From contig NZ_LR733284.1 in the NCBI RefSeq assembly GCF_902506375.1, positions 349,508 to 413,507 on the forward strand: a stretch of DNA of 64,000 bases, given 5' to 3'. This document shows, one piece after another, positions 1-8,633 of the stretch. Position numbers and translations under genes: made by a program. Each line of letters opens with the position of its first letter. Position 1 is the stretch's first letter. The DNA comes from Microbacterium sp. 8M (GTDB lineage Bacteria; Actinomycetota; Actinomycetes; Actinomycetales; Microbacteriaceae). Below the pieces are notes generated by a model that did not search any database, was not told the DNA's origin, and saw only the letters and a program-made list of their open reading frames with translations.

Positions 1-509
1 TCGGCGAGCTCGAGAGCGAGGCGGACGAGCGAGCGCCCGGCGCGGCCGAGGGCCGTGTCGTTCTTGACCTTGCGCTGCGCCTCGCTGGCGCGCTGGAACA
101 GCCGCTCCAGTTCGGGGGAGGTCGTGCCGTGCTTGCGGGCGGAGGTGAGCGCCCGGCGCACCTGACCGGCGATCTCGCCCTCGCCTGAGACGACCGACTC
201 CAGGCCCGACGCCACGGCGAACAGGTGCTCCACGACGCGCGGGCCGGAGTGCACCGACGACGACGCGGTGAGGGTGTCGGCGGGGATCCCGCTGCGGTCC
301 GAGACGGTGCTCAGGATCCGGGCCACGTCGTGCTCGTCCGCCGTGCCCTCGACGTCGACATAGGCCTCGAAGCGGTTGCAGGTCGCGAGCACGACGGCGC
401 CCTTGGACCCCTCGGCGAGGGATCCGGCCAGGTCATCCGGGGTGCGACTGAGTCGTTCGAGGAGGTCGAAGGGGGCCGTCTTGTGATTGGCCGTGACGCA
501 GAGCAGCAC
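1..509 (-). CDS. hemA: Glutamyl-tRNA reductase, N-terminal part (cut by window edge)
   Basis: This enzyme reduces glutamyl-tRNA(Glu) to glutamate-1-semialdehyde, the first committed step of C5-pathway tetrapyrrole synthesis. About 169 residues are present, read from a GTG at 509. The start LLCVTANHKTAPFDLLERLS matches the family, and the catalytic cysteine is Cys44 in LATCNRFEAY. The conserved GEGEIAGQVRRA segment follows. The C-terminal NADPH-binding and dimerisation domains lie off the left edge. It is transcribed away from hemE across a 234-bp gap holding a large inverted repeat. HemL, the enzyme using its product, is encoded at 8634-9956. Identity is secure; the GTG start fits the family N-terminus. 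Confidence 0.93.
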   Translation of the reverse strand, partial: MLLCVTANHKTAPFDLLERLSRTPDDLAGSLAEGSKGAVVLATCNRFEAYVDVEGTADEHDVARILSTVSDRSGIPADTLTASSSVHSGPRVVEHLFAVASGLESVVSGEGEIAGQVRRALTSARKHGTTSPELERLFQRASEAQRKVKNDTALGRAGRSLVRLALELA

Positions 510-584
510 CCTGTGAGTTTACGCGCCGTGGGCTTTGCGGATCCTGGAAGCGGTCCCGGGACGACAGGCACGGAGGGAGCGTCG

Positions 585-670
585 TCGGAAAACGGCGGGG
601 GGTCACGGCGTGTCGCCCGACGCGGGCGACGTCGGCATGCGCGACACGCGACCCCGCCCCCGTTTTCCGA
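585..670. repeat. Large imperfect palindrome in the hemA/hemE divergent gap
   Basis: The outer arms TCGGAAAACG (585-594) and CGTTTTCCGA (661-670) are perfectly complementary and continue into G-rich/C-rich inner arms. Further inside, CGTGTCGC (609-616) pairs with GCGACACG (641-648), and CGCCCG pairs with CGGGCG around an ACG loop. It lies between divergent promoters, so a plain terminator role is not obvious. It may be a REP-like element or a regulatory structure; no protein site was recognised. Confidence 0.6.
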
Positions 671-743
671 CCAGCAGCGCCTCGAAGGCAGGACCGGATC
701 CGCGTCCATCCGCCGCTAAGCAGGCGTCGGGGAGAATGGATCC

Positions 744-1793
744 ATGCCCCTCGACGACGCCCCGCTGCTGCGCGCCCTTGCCGGAACCCGCCCGGAGACG
801 ACCCCGGTGTGGTTCATGCGGCAGGCAGGGCGCTCGCTGCCCGAGTACCGCGACCTGCGCGTGGGCACCCGCATGTTGGACGCGTGCCTCACCCCCGACC
901 TGGCGGCGGAGATCACGCTGCAGCCGGTGCGCCGGCACGGCGTCGACGCCGGCATCTTCTTCAGCGACATCGTGGTGCCGCTGCGCCTCGCCGGCGTCGA
1001 GGTCGAGATCGAGCCCGGTCGCGGCCCGGTGTTCGCCGACCCGGTGCGCACGGCGGCCGACGTCGCCCGGATCACGGCGATCGATCCCGCATCGCTCGAC
1101 ACGACGCAGATCGAGGAGGCCGTGCGGCTCGTCGTCGCCGAACTCGGCGACCGCACGCCGCTGATCGGCTTCGCCGGCGCGCCGTTCACCCTCGCGGCGT
1201 ACCTCGTCGAGGGAGGCCCGTCGAAGGAGCACCTCCGCGCGCGGGCGATGATGCACACGGATCCGGAGTCGTGGAACCGGCTCGCGGGCTGGCTCGCCCG
1301 GGTGTCGCAGACCTTCCTCGCGGCGCAGCGTGCGGCCGGGGCGAGCGCCGTGCAGCTGTTCGACTCGTGGGCGGGATCTCTCAGCCCCGCCGACTACCGC
1401 ACCTTCGTCGCGCCGCACTCGGCGGCCGCGGTGGAGGGCATCGGCGCTCCGGTGATCCACTTCGGCGTCGGCACAGGGCCTTTCCTCGCCGACATGCGCC
1501 TGGGCGGGCGCGCCGACGCGGTCGGTGTCGACTGGCGCCTGCCGCTGGACGAGGCTGCGGCGCTGCTCGGCCGCGACGTCACCGTGCAGGGCAACATCGA
1601 CCCGGCGCTGCTGACGGCGCCGTGGGCCGTGCTGGAGGCGCACGTGCGCGACGTGCTGCAACGCGGCACGGCGGCGCGCGCGCACATCCTGAACCTCGGG
1701 CACGGCGTGCCGCCGGAGACGGATCCCGCCGTGCTCACCCGCATCGTGGAGCTCGTTCACGCCGTGCGCGCCGAGCCCGTCGGGGCGCTGTGA
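744..1793 (+). CDS. hemE: Uroporphyrinogen III decarboxylase
   Basis: HemE removes the four acetate carboxyls of uroporphyrinogen III to give coproporphyrinogen III in the cytosol. The 349-residue length is typical. The N-terminal signature [19 protein letters not shown] and the pocket segment [17 protein letters not shown] are both present, as is [11 protein letters not shown]. The ATG at 744 follows a purine-rich GGGGAGA. The stop overlaps the cgoX start by one base (TGATG), so the two are translationally coupled. It heads the heme gene run opposite hemA. Confidence 0.96.
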   Translation: MPLDDAPLLRALAGTRPETTPVWFMRQAGRSLPEYRDLRVGTRMLDACLTPDLAAEITLQPVRRHGVDAGIFFSDIVVPLRLAGVEVEIEPGRGPVFADPVRTAADVARITAIDPASLDTTQIEEAVRLVVAELGDRTPLIGFAGAPFTLAAYLVEGGPSKEHLRARAMMHTDPESWNRLAGWLARVSQTFLAAQRAAGASAVQLFDSWAGSLSPADYRTFVAPHSAAAVEGIGAPVIHFGVGTGPFLADMRLGGRADAVGVDWRLPLDEAAALLGRDVTVQGNIDPALLTAPWAVLEAHVRDVLQRGTAARAHILNLGHGVPPETDPAVLTRIVELVHAVRAEPVGAL

Positions 1794-3409
1794 TGACCGA
1801 CCCGCGTGAGGTGCCCGGCGACGCGCGCGCGGTGCCCGGCGACTCGATGGCGGTGTCCGGCGAGCCCTCCCTGGGCGGCGCGCCCGCCGAGCCCGACGGG
1901 GACATGCCCTCCCGGGCCGGTGCGCCCGCCCCCGAGCTGGCCGAGCGCGCCGCACGGCTGCGGGTCGCCGTGATCGGCGGGGGCATCGCCGGCCTCGTCG
2001 CGGCCGAGTCCATCGCGGCGATCGGCGCGCATGCGACCGTGTTCGAGGCGCAGGGCCGCGCCGGTGGCGCCGTGCAGGCGGGCGAAGCCGACGGGCTCGT
2101 GTTCGACGCCGGGGCGGAGAGCTTCGCGGTGCGCGGCGGCCACGTGCGCGCGCTCATCGAGGACCTCGGCCTCGGCGGCCGCGTGGTGTCGCCCGAGCCC
2201 GGCGGCGCGTGGGTCGCGGGCATCCCTGGCGGCGCGGCGCCGCTGCCCAAGGGCGGGCTGCTCGGCATCCCCGCCAACCCCTTCGCGGAGGACGTGCGCC
2301 GGGTCATCGGCTGGCGCGGCACCTGGCGCGCATGGGTCGACCGGCTGCGGCCGCCGCTCACGATCGGACACGACCACAGCCTCGGCCGGCTCGTGCGCAA
2401 GCGCATGGGCGCCCGCGTGCTCGACCGCCTCGTGGCGCCCGTCAGCACCGGCGTCTACTCGGCGCACCCCGACGACATCGACGTCGACGTCGCCGCGCCA
2501 GCGCTGAATGCAGCGCTGACCCGTGCCGGCTCGCTCTCCGGTGCCGTCGCCGAGCTCACCGGCGGATCAGGGCGCGCCCCGGGGGCGGCGGTGCAGGGGA
2601 TCGACGGCGGCATGGCGGGGCTCGTGGACGCGCTCATCGCGCGCATCGAGCTGCTCGGATCCGAGCTGCGCACGGCCGCCCCGGTCGAGCGCCTCGACCG
2701 CGACGGCGAGGGATGGTGCGTGCACCTCGACCCGTCGGCGACGCCGATCGAGAACGACGATGACCGGGACGACGCGCGCTCGAACGCCGGATCCGAGGAG
2801 CCCGCACGCTTCGATGCCGTGATCGTCGCCGCCGACGAGGCCACAGCCCGTCGCCTGCTCGCGCCGCACGTGCCGGAGCTCGCCTCCGTGGCGGCCGGAT
2901 CCTCTCCGCGCATCGAGATCGTCACCCTCGTGCTCGACGCCCCGGAGCTCGACGCCGCCCCCCGCGGATCCGGTGTGCTGACCGTTCCCGGGACCCACAC
3001 CGCCAAGGCCCTCACGCACAGCACCGCGAAGTGGGCGTGGCTGCGGGAACGGGCCGGATCCCGGCACGTCGTGCGGGTGTCGTTCGGATCCCAGGGTGAG
3101 GAGCCGGCGACCGCTGGGCTCGACGACGAGGCCGCGGCGGCGCTCGCGCTGGCCGAGGCGTCCGCGCTGCTCGGCGTCGCGCTGCGCCCGGAGCAGTTGC
3201 GCGGCAGCCACCGCTCCCGCTTCGTCCAGGCGCAGCCCTCCGCGGTGCTCGGGGCCGCCGAGCGGAGGGCGGCTGCGGCTGCGGCCATCGCCGCGGTGCC
3301 CGGCATCGCCGCGACCGGGGCGTGGCTGAGCGGCACCGGGCTCGCGCAGGTCGTCCCGCACGCGCGCACCGAGGCGGAGCGGATCCGGCACGCGCTGCTC
3401 TGGGGCTGA
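1793..3409 (+). CDS. cgoX: Coproporphyrinogen III oxidase, HemY type (FAD-dependent)
   Basis: A 538-residue flavin amine-oxidase-fold enzyme. In Gram-positive bacteria this HemY branch oxidises coproporphyrinogen III to coproporphyrin III, and the nearby chdC supports that pathway over protoporphyrinogen oxidation. The dinucleotide-binding motif VIGGGIAG is at residues 60-67 and the C-terminal GTGLAQVVPHARTEAERI fits FAD closure. The first 55 residues are a disordered Pro/Gly/Asp stretch with a near repeat (REVPGDARAVPGD), unusual for the family, so translation might start further in. I chose 1793 because of the TGATG coupling with hemE. Confidence 0.92.
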   Translation: MTDPREVPGDARAVPGDSMAVSGEPSLGGAPAEPDGDMPSRAGAPAPELAERAARLRVAVIGGGIAGLVAAESIAAIGAHATVFEAQGRAGGAVQAGEADGLVFDAGAESFAVRGGHVRALIEDLGLGGRVVSPEPGGAWVAGIPGGAAPLPKGGLLGIPANPFAEDVRRVIGWRGTWRAWVDRLRPPLTIGHDHSLGRLVRKRMGARVLDRLVAPVSTGVYSAHPDDIDVDVAAPALNAALTRAGSLSGAVAELTGGSGRAPGAAVQGIDGGMAGLVDALIARIELLGSELRTAAPVERLDRDGEGWCVHLDPSATPIENDDDRDDARSNAGSEEPARFDAVIVAADEATARRLLAPHVPELASVAAGSSPRIEIVTLVLDAPELDAAPRGSGVLTVPGTHTAKALTHSTAKWAWLRERAGSRHVVRVSFGSQGEEPATAGLDDEAAAALALAEASALLGVALRPEQLRGSHRSRFVQAQPSAVLGAAERRAAAAAAIAAVPGIAATGAWLSGTGLAQVVPHARTEAERIRHALLWG

Positions 3410-3426
3410 GCCCACCCCAGCACGTG

Positions 3427-3484
3427 TTCAGGTCGCGATTTCGGCTCCAACCGGTGCCGGGAAGCGCAGATTTCGCGACCGGAA
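3427..3484. repeat. Palindromic intergenic element, family A copy 1
   Basis: A 58-bp imperfect inverted repeat bounded by TTCAGGTCGC and GCGACCGGAA. It aligns without gaps to the reverse complement of the element at 50369-50426 and closely to that of 19473-19529; core blocks CTCCAACC, CGGGAA and GCAGATT are shared. It lies just downstream of cgoX and may act as a transcription end point or REP-like sequence. Confidence 0.75.
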
Positions 3485-3614
3485 GCCCGGATCCGGGACG
3501 GTGAGACGCGGATCTGGAGCGGGCGGCGCCGGAAATCGCGGGATAGATGCCGAGAACGGCATACAGGGTTACGCTGGAGGTCCGGAAAGACCGACCACAA
3601 CGTGAGGGGACCCC

Positions 3615-4028
3615 ATGAAGGGGAAGATCGGACTCGTCGTCGGACTCGGCGTCGGCTATGTGCTGGGCACCCGTGCAGGGCGGGAGCGGTACGAGCAGAT
3701 CAAGAAGCAGTGGCTCAAGGTGTGGCACCTCGACCCGGTGCAGGCGCAGGTGCACAAGGTGCAGGACTTCGCGAAGTCGCAGGCCGCGGCCGTGCCGCAG
3801 GCGCTGTGGACCGGCGCGGTCAAGATCGTCAAGGCCGCGACCTCCGACGGCACGCCCGGCCAGCGCGTGGACTCGACGATCGCCAGCGGCAAGACGGTGG
3901 CAGCCGAGGTCAAGCAGGCCGCGGAGGAGACCGTCGCCGCCGCGGAGGCGACGGTGGCCGCGGCCGAGGGGAAGCCGCGTTCGACCGCTCGCAAGAGCGC
4001 GCCGAAGAAGCCCGCCGCAGGGGCCTGA
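3615..4028 (+). CDS. YtxH-like small protein with Ala/Lys-rich tail
   Basis: A 137-residue protein of unknown function. It starts with a short glycine-rich hydrophobic helix (GLVVGLGVGYVLGTRAGRER) followed by a Lys/Arg-rich amphipathic stretch, the YtxH-like pattern. The second half is Ala/Glu/Lys-rich and predicted helical, ending in the basic segment RKSAPKKPAAGA, which could contact membrane or nucleic acid. It is followed after one base by the holin-X-like gene and then a third small membrane gene, making a three-gene insert between cgoX and chdC. Membrane association is inferred; no catalytic residues are visible. Confidence 0.72.
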   Translation: MKGKIGLVVGLGVGYVLGTRAGRERYEQIKKQWLKVWHLDPVQAQVHKVQDFAKSQAAAVPQALWTGAVKIVKAATSDGTPGQRVDSTIASGKTVAAEVKQAAEETVAAAEATVAAAEGKPRSTARKSAPKKPAAGA

Positions 4029-4029
4029 C

Positions 4030-4434
4030 ATGGTCAAGGACTACCGGGACCGGGCCGACGACAGCCTGCTGACTCTGCTCGGCGATCTGCCCGAACTCGT
4101 CACCAACCTCGTCAAGGCGGAGATCGACGCGGCGAAGACCTGGGTCGCGCGCACCTCGAAGGACGCCGGGATCGGCAGCGTCTGGTTCCTCGTGGCGCTG
4201 TTCTTCCTGTTCTGGGCCGTGCCGGTCGTGCTGGTGTTCGCGATCGCCGGGCTCTCGTCCTGGTTCCCGGTCTGGCTCTCCGCGATCATCACGTTCGGGA
4301 TCCTGCTGCTCGCGGTGCTCGTGTTCGCATTGCTCGGGATCCTGAAGTTCCGCAAGGTGCTGCGCCGGGAGAACCCCGCGCAGGCCGTGGCCACCGACGT
4401 TCGCATCGTGAAGGAGGCCGGCGATGGCCGTTGA
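4030..4434 (+). CDS. Holin-X/phage_holin_3_6-like two-helix membrane protein
   Basis: A 134-residue membrane protein. The N-terminal amphipathic part (DSLLTLLGDLPELVTNLVKAE) precedes two strong transmembrane helices at about residues 52-76 and 80-103, then a short cytosolic tail. This is the architecture of the actinobacterial holin-X/DUF1469 group, which despite the name is usually chromosomal and not part of a phage; nothing phage-like is nearby. The ATG at 4030 follows the previous stop closely, and the 3' end overlaps the next gene by 11 bp, indicating one operon. Confidence 0.78.
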   Translation: MVKDYRDRADDSLLTLLGDLPELVTNLVKAEIDAAKTWVARTSKDAGIGSVWFLVALFFLFWAVPVVLVFAIAGLSSWFPVWLSAIITFGILLLAVLVFALLGILKFRKVLRRENPAQAVATDVRIVKEAGDGR

Positions 4435-4687
4435 TCCCGTGAACATCCCGCGCACCGCGGTGCCCGCAGGCATCGTCGACCCCGTCGCCTCGGCGCGCGC
4501 CGAGCTGAAGGCGGCCCTGCTCGCCATCGAGGACAAGACCAACGTGCCGCGTCAGCTGCAGAAGGCCGGTGGCAGGGCGCGCACGTTCGCGCAGCGCAAC
4601 CCGGTCGGAGCCGTCGCGGCGGCCGTCGGCGTCGCCGCGGTGGTCGGCGGACTCGTCTGGGCGATCGCCCGCAGCATCGCGCGCTGA
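4424..4687 (+). CDS. Small DUF3618-like membrane protein
   Basis: An 87-residue protein with a soluble N-terminal half, an Arg/Gln/Asn-rich linker (QRNP) and one C-terminal transmembrane helix, AAAVGVAAVVGGLVWAIA, ending in a basic tip. The pattern resembles DUF3618 proteins often found next to holin-X and YtxH-like partners, and the three genes probably act together at the membrane. Its start overlaps the upstream gene by 11 bp. The function is unknown; the family assignment rests on pattern, not on a search. Confidence 0.68.
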   Translation: MAVDPVNIPRTAVPAGIVDPVASARAELKAALLAIEDKTNVPRQLQKAGGRARTFAQRNPVGAVAAAVGVAAVVGGLVWAIARSIAR

Positions 4688-4751
4688 CCCGACGGCGGTC
4701 CAGGCTGCGCTCCGCGCGCTGACCCGATAGCGGGTCCGCCCCGCTCTCCGC

Positions 4752-4885
4752 GCGACGATCTGCACATCCCGTGACGCTGTGCACAGGGGTCCTGCGCGAT
4801 CCTGTGCCGATCGTCGCACCGTGTGCTGATCGTCGCGCGGAGTGCTGATCGTCGCGCGCGGATCCGGGATCGTCGCGCGCGGATC
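4752..4885. repeat. Short GATCGTCGC repeats between the membrane trio and chdC
   Basis: The 255-bp gap 4688-4942 holds no gene. Four direct copies of GATCGTCGC begin at 4809, 4828, 4847 and 4868 (spacing 19, 19 and 21 bp), with one inverted copy at 4752-4760. Regular spacing of about two helical turns could suit cooperative protein binding upstream of chdC, or could be a decayed simple repeat. Confidence 0.5.
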
Positions 4886-4942
4886 CCGCCCGGATCCGTC
4901 ATCCGCTCCTGCCGCATAGGCGGAGGGGGCAGACTGGTAGCC

Positions 4943-5647
4943 ATGGCTGAAGCTGCAGAAACACCCGTGCTCGCCGCCGACTCCGACGCCTCGCCGCAGG
5001 GCTACACCCTGTGGGCTGTCTGGCGTCGCGACCCCGCCGCACCCGTTCTCGAGACCGACTCCACCGAGCTGGAGGACATCGTCCGCCACATCGAGGACGG
5101 CGGCATCAGCGTCCGCGGCTTCTACGACGTGTCCGGCCTGAAGGCCGACGCCGACCTCATGGTCTGGCTGCACGGCCCGAGCCCGGAGGAGCTGCAGAAG
5201 GCGCTGCGGCGTCTGCGCCGCACCGAGCTGCTGCGCACCCTCCTGCCCACCTGGAACGTGATGGGCGTGCACCGCGACGCCGAGTTCAACCGCGCGCACG
5301 TGCCCGGATTCCTCCGCGGCGTCGAACCCAAGGGCTGGCTGTGCCTGTACCCGTTCGTGCGCACCCCGGAGTGGTACCTCATCGAGGAGGACGAGCGCCG
5401 CCGCATGCTGGCGGAGCACGGACGCAAGGGCGCCGCGTTCCGCGGGGTCATCGCCAACACCGTCGCCGCGTTCGCGCTGGGCGACTACGAATGGCTGCTG
5501 CCGCTCGAGGCCGACGACCCCACCGAGCTGGTCGACCTCATGCGCGACCTCCGCTACACCGATGCACGTCGGTACGTGAAGGAGGAGGTGCCGTTCTACA
5601 CCGGCCGCCGGCTGCGCCTCGATGAGGTCGCCGAGGTGCTGCAGTGA
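4943..5647 (+). CDS. chdC: Coproheme decarboxylase (HemQ)
   Basis: ChdC uses hydrogen peroxide to remove two propionate carboxyls from coproheme, giving heme b, the last step of the coproporphyrin-dependent pathway. The 234-residue protein has the chlorite-dismutase-like fold pattern. Tyr136 in CLYPFVRTPEWY is the expected catalytic tyrosine and His159 in MLAEHGRKG the proximal heme ligand; both are one residue offset from the C. diphtheriae enzyme (Tyr135, His158). The ATG at 4943 gives the family length, although the frame stays open upstream. The last bases form a GTGA overlap with hemC. Confidence 0.95.
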   Translation: MAEAAETPVLAADSDASPQGYTLWAVWRRDPAAPVLETDSTELEDIVRHIEDGGISVRGFYDVSGLKADADLMVWLHGPSPEELQKALRRLRRTELLRTLLPTWNVMGVHRDAEFNRAHVPGFLRGVEPKGWLCLYPFVRTPEWYLIEEDERRRMLAEHGRKGAAFRGVIANTVAAFALGDYEWLLPLEADDPTELVDLMRDLRYTDARRYVKEEVPFYTGRRLRLDEVAEVLQ

Positions 5648-6690
5648 CCTCTGCCGCCGGCACGATCCGTCTCGGCACCCGCCGCAGCGCGCTCGCCCAG
5701 GCGCAGTCCGGGCAGGTGGCCCGGGCCCTGGAGGAGGTCTCCGGCCGCCGCGTCGAACTCGTCCCCATCACGAGCGAGGGCGACACGAACCGCGCATCGC
5801 TCAGCGAGATCGGGGGCCGCGGGGTGTTCGCCACCGCGCTCCGCGAGGCGCTGCTGCGCGGCGAGTGCGATTTCCTGGTGCACTCCCTGAAGGACCTCCC
5901 CACCGCCGTGCCCGAGGGGCTCGTCATCGCGGCCACCCCTGCCCGCGCCGACGCTCGGGACGTCGCGATCACTCGCGACGGGACGCCGCTGCACGAGCTG
6001 AAGAGCGGATCCGCGATCGGCACCGGCTCGCCGCGCCGCATCGCCCAGGTGCACGTGCGCAACCCGCACCTGCACACCGTGGACCTGCGCGGCAACGTCG
6101 ACTCCCGCGTGCAGCGGGTGGCGAAGGGCGAGCTCGACGCGGTGATCCTCGCCGCCGCCGGCCTGTACCGGCTGGGCGACGCCCATGAGGAGAGCGGTGT
6201 GCTCGGCGACCTCAGGGCAGAGCCTCTCGGCCTCGCCGAGTGGCCCACCGCGCCGGGGCAGGGCGCGCTGGCCGTGGAGACCACGGCCGATGCGCCGGCC
6301 GAACTGAGGGCGGCGCTGGCCGCGCTCGACGACGAGGCGACGCGCATCGCGGTGACCGCGGAGCGGGCCGTGCTGGAGGGACTGGACTCGGGGTGCCAGG
6401 CGCCGATGGCCGCGCATGCCGAGCTGTCCGGCGGCGACCTGCGGGTGCGCGCCGTCGTGTACGCACCGCACGACGGCTGGCGCATCGGCATCGACGTCAC
6501 CGAGGCCCTGCGTCCAGGAAGCGTTGAGGCGGCGGGCCTGGCCGAGGAGTATATTCATCGGGACGGCAGGGGCAACGGTGCGGACTCTGCCGATGGTGCA
6601 GACCCGATCTCCGCAGCTCGTGAGATCGGGTTGTCTGTTGCCCGTCGGCTGCTCGAACGCGGAGCAGCGGACCTTCTTCCGCGCCCCTGA
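5644..6690 (+). CDS. hemC: Porphobilinogen deaminase (hydroxymethylbilane synthase)
   Basis: HemC polymerises four porphobilinogens into hydroxymethylbilane. The 348-residue protein carries the N-terminal GTRRSALAQAQ, the substrate-binding FLVHSLKDLPT, and Cys251 in GLDSGCQAPMAAHAE, which holds the dipyrromethane cofactor. The start is a GTG overlapping the chdC stop. An insert of about 20 residues rich in Gly/Ala/Asp lies near the C-terminus (around 310-330), a small lineage-specific feature. hemD follows five bases later. Confidence 0.96.
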   Translation: MTSAAGTIRLGTRRSALAQAQSGQVARALEEVSGRRVELVPITSEGDTNRASLSEIGGRGVFATALREALLRGECDFLVHSLKDLPTAVPEGLVIAATPARADARDVAITRDGTPLHELKSGSAIGTGSPRRIAQVHVRNPHLHTVDLRGNVDSRVQRVAKGELDAVILAAAGLYRLGDAHEESGVLGDLRAEPLGLAEWPTAPGQGALAVETTADAPAELRAALAALDDEATRIAVTAERAVLEGLDSGCQAPMAAHAELSGGDLRVRAVVYAPHDGWRIGIDVTEALRPGSVEAAGLAEEYIHRDGRGNGADSADGADPISAAREIGLSVARRLLERGAADLLPRP

Positions 6691-6695
6691 ACCCG

Positions 6696-7496
6696 ATGAT
6701 GATGACTGAATCGAAGCAAGAGGCCAAGCCGCTCACCGGCTGGCGCGTGCTCGTACCGCGCGGCGGTCCCTGGGGCGACGGCGTCGCCGCGAGCCTGCGG
6801 GCCCAGGGAGCGGTGCCCGTTGTCGCGCCGCTGATCAACTTCGCGCCCACCAATGACCAGGCGGCGCTCGACGACGCGCTCGTGAAGCTCGGGGCCGGCG
6901 AGTTCGACTGGCTCACCGTCACCAGCGCCACCACCGTGGACGTGCTCTTCGCGCACCGCGCCGAGATCCCCGCGTCCACCAAGATCGCCGCCGTCGGCGA
7001 GACCACGGCCGCCGCCCTGATGGCGGTGGGCTACCACGTCGACCTGGTGCCGGAGGACGACAACTCCGCCGAGGGGATGGCCAGGCAGCTCATCGCCCTC
7101 GAGCCGGAGCCCAAGCGGATCCTGACCCTGCGCAGCGAGATCGCGAAGCCCCTGCTGACCAAGTCGCTCAAGAAGGCCGGGCATCACGTGTCCAGCGTGG
7201 TGGCCTACCGCACGGTGGGTGTGCCGGTCACCGAGCGGATCATGCGCGACGTGCAGAACGGGCGCATCAACGCGATCCTCGTCACCAGCGGCTCCGTGGC
7301 ACAGCAGGTGCGCGAGCAGTTCCCGGACATCCCGGACACGACGCTGCTCGCGGCGATCGGTCCGCGCACCGCGAAGGACGCGAAGAAGGCGGGCCTGCCG
7401 ATCACGGTCGTCGCCGACGCGCAGACCGTGGACGCGCTCATCGACGCGGTCTCGCACTTCACCCTTCCGCACGCGGCAGACGAGTTCGCGCCGTGA
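6696..7496 (+). CDS. hemD: Uroporphyrinogen III synthase
   Basis: HemD closes hydroxymethylbilane with inversion of ring D to give uroporphyrinogen III, the HemE substrate. The family is weakly conserved, but WRVLVPRGG at the start, the two-lobed layout, TSATTVDVLF and the late TSGSVAQQV segment fit. The 266-residue length is normal. Three consecutive ATGs (6696, 6699 and 6702) could start it, with no clear Shine-Dalgarno, so coupling to hemC is likely. The stop overlaps the hemB GTG. Confidence 0.92.
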   Translation: MMMTESKQEAKPLTGWRVLVPRGGPWGDGVAASLRAQGAVPVVAPLINFAPTNDQAALDDALVKLGAGEFDWLTVTSATTVDVLFAHRAEIPASTKIAAVGETTAAALMAVGYHVDLVPEDDNSAEGMARQLIALEPEPKRILTLRSEIAKPLLTKSLKKAGHHVSSVVAYRTVGVPVTERIMRDVQNGRINAILVTSGSVAQQVREQFPDIPDTTLLAAIGPRTAKDAKKAGLPITVVADAQTVDALIDAVSHFTLPHAADEFAP

Positions 7497-8518
7497 CCGG
7501 CGGACTCCGCCCGGCGGCAGCCGGGCTGGGCGCGTCGGCCGGCTACCCCGACGTCCGTCCCCGCCGGCTGCGCCAGTCGGCCGCGGTGCGCTCGCTCGCC
7601 CGCGAGACGGACGTGCTCCCGCGGCACCTCGTGCTCCCCGCCTTCGTGCGCGAGGGGATCACCGAGCCCACGCCGATCGGATCCATGCCCGGCGTGCAGC
7701 ATCACACGGTCGACTCGCTGCGCCGCGCCGCCGTGGAGGCGGCCGAGGCGGGCGTCACCGGGATCATGCTGTTCGGCGTGCCCGCCGTGCACGACGCGAT
7801 CGGATCCGGGGCGGATGACCCCGACGGGATCCTGAACGTCGCGACCGCCGCGGTCGCCGCAGAGGTGGGCGACGCGCTCGTCGTGCAGACCGACCTGTGT
7901 CTGGACGAGTTCACCGATCACGGTCACTGCGGCGTGCTGGCCGCCGACGGCTCGGTCGACAACGACGCCACCCTGGAGCGGTACGTCGCCATGGCACTCG
8001 CCCAGGCGCGTGCCGGATCCCAGCTGCTCGGCCTGTCGGGCATGATGGACGGCCAGGTCTCCGTGGTGCGCCGCGCGCTGGACGCCGAGGGCTTCCAGGA
8101 CGTGCTGCTGCTCGGCTACGCCGCGAAGTTCGCGAGCGCCTTCTACGGCCCCTTCCGCGAGGCCGTCGACTCCCAGCTGACCGGCGACCGCCGCGCCTAT
8201 CAGATCGACCCGGGCAACCGGCGCGAGGGCGTGCGCGAGGCGCTGCTGGACGAGGCCGAGGGCGCCGACGTCGTCATGGTGAAGCCGGCGATGGCGTTCC
8301 TGGACGTGCTGCGCGAGGTGCGCGACGCCGTCCACGTGCCGGTGTGGGCGTACCAGGTCTCCGGCGAGTACGCGATGATCGAGGCCGCCGCCCGCAACGG
8401 CTGGCTCGACCGGGAGCGCACGATCCTGGAGTCGCTGCTGTCGATCCGCCGCGCCGGAGCCGACGCCGTGCTGACCTACTGGGCGACCGAGGCCGCCCGC
8501 TGGATCGCCCGCGGCTGA
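7493..8518 (+). CDS. hemB: Delta-aminolevulinic acid dehydratase (porphobilinogen synthase)
   Basis: HemB condenses two aminolevulinates into porphobilinogen. The 341-residue protein has both active-site lysines: Lys212 in YAAKFASAFYGPFR and Lys264 in VMVKPAMAF. The metal-site segment reads DLCLDEFTDHGHCG, which keeps two of the three zinc cysteines and has Asp at the middle position, so it is a mixed type between the Zn (CxC...C) and Mg (Asp-rich) enzymes. Start is GTG 7493 with a four-base overlap with hemD. Confidence 0.95.
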   Translation: MTGGLRPAAAGLGASAGYPDVRPRRLRQSAAVRSLARETDVLPRHLVLPAFVREGITEPTPIGSMPGVQHHTVDSLRRAAVEAAEAGVTGIMLFGVPAVHDAIGSGADDPDGILNVATAAVAAEVGDALVVQTDLCLDEFTDHGHCGVLAADGSVDNDATLERYVAMALAQARAGSQLLGLSGMMDGQVSVVRRALDAEGFQDVLLLGYAAKFASAFYGPFREAVDSQLTGDRRAYQIDPGNRREGVREALLDEAEGADVVMVKPAMAFLDVLREVRDAVHVPVWAYQVSGEYAMIEAAARNGWLDRERTILESLLSIRRAGADAVLTYWATEAARWIARG

Positions 8519-8532
8519 GCCGGCCGTCGTGC

Positions 8533-8593
8533 TTTCGAAGCGCGCAAATGGTTGGATCCGGGGCCCGGATGGAGCCGATTGCGCGCTCTGAAA
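8533..8593. repeat. Palindromic element, family B copy 1
   Basis: A 61-bp element with imperfect arms TTTCGAAGCGCGCAA and TTGCGCGCTCTGAAA, located between hemB and hemL. It aligns without gaps to 23853-23913, sharing AGCCGATTGCGCGCT exactly. It could be a mobile REP-like sequence or an attenuating hairpin upstream of hemL. Confidence 0.68.
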
Positions 8594-8633
8594 CGATGAG
8601 GAGCGGCACAGGCTCCCTAGGAAGAATGGATCC

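Noticed and set aside
809..1792. Upstream extension of cgoX over the hemE gene
   Set aside because: The extension is the hemE shadow; the TGATG overlap and flavin-fold start place the gene at 1793.
4030..4434. Prophage remnant because of the holin-like protein
   Set aside because: No other phage genes are nearby and this family is usually chromosomal in Actinobacteria.
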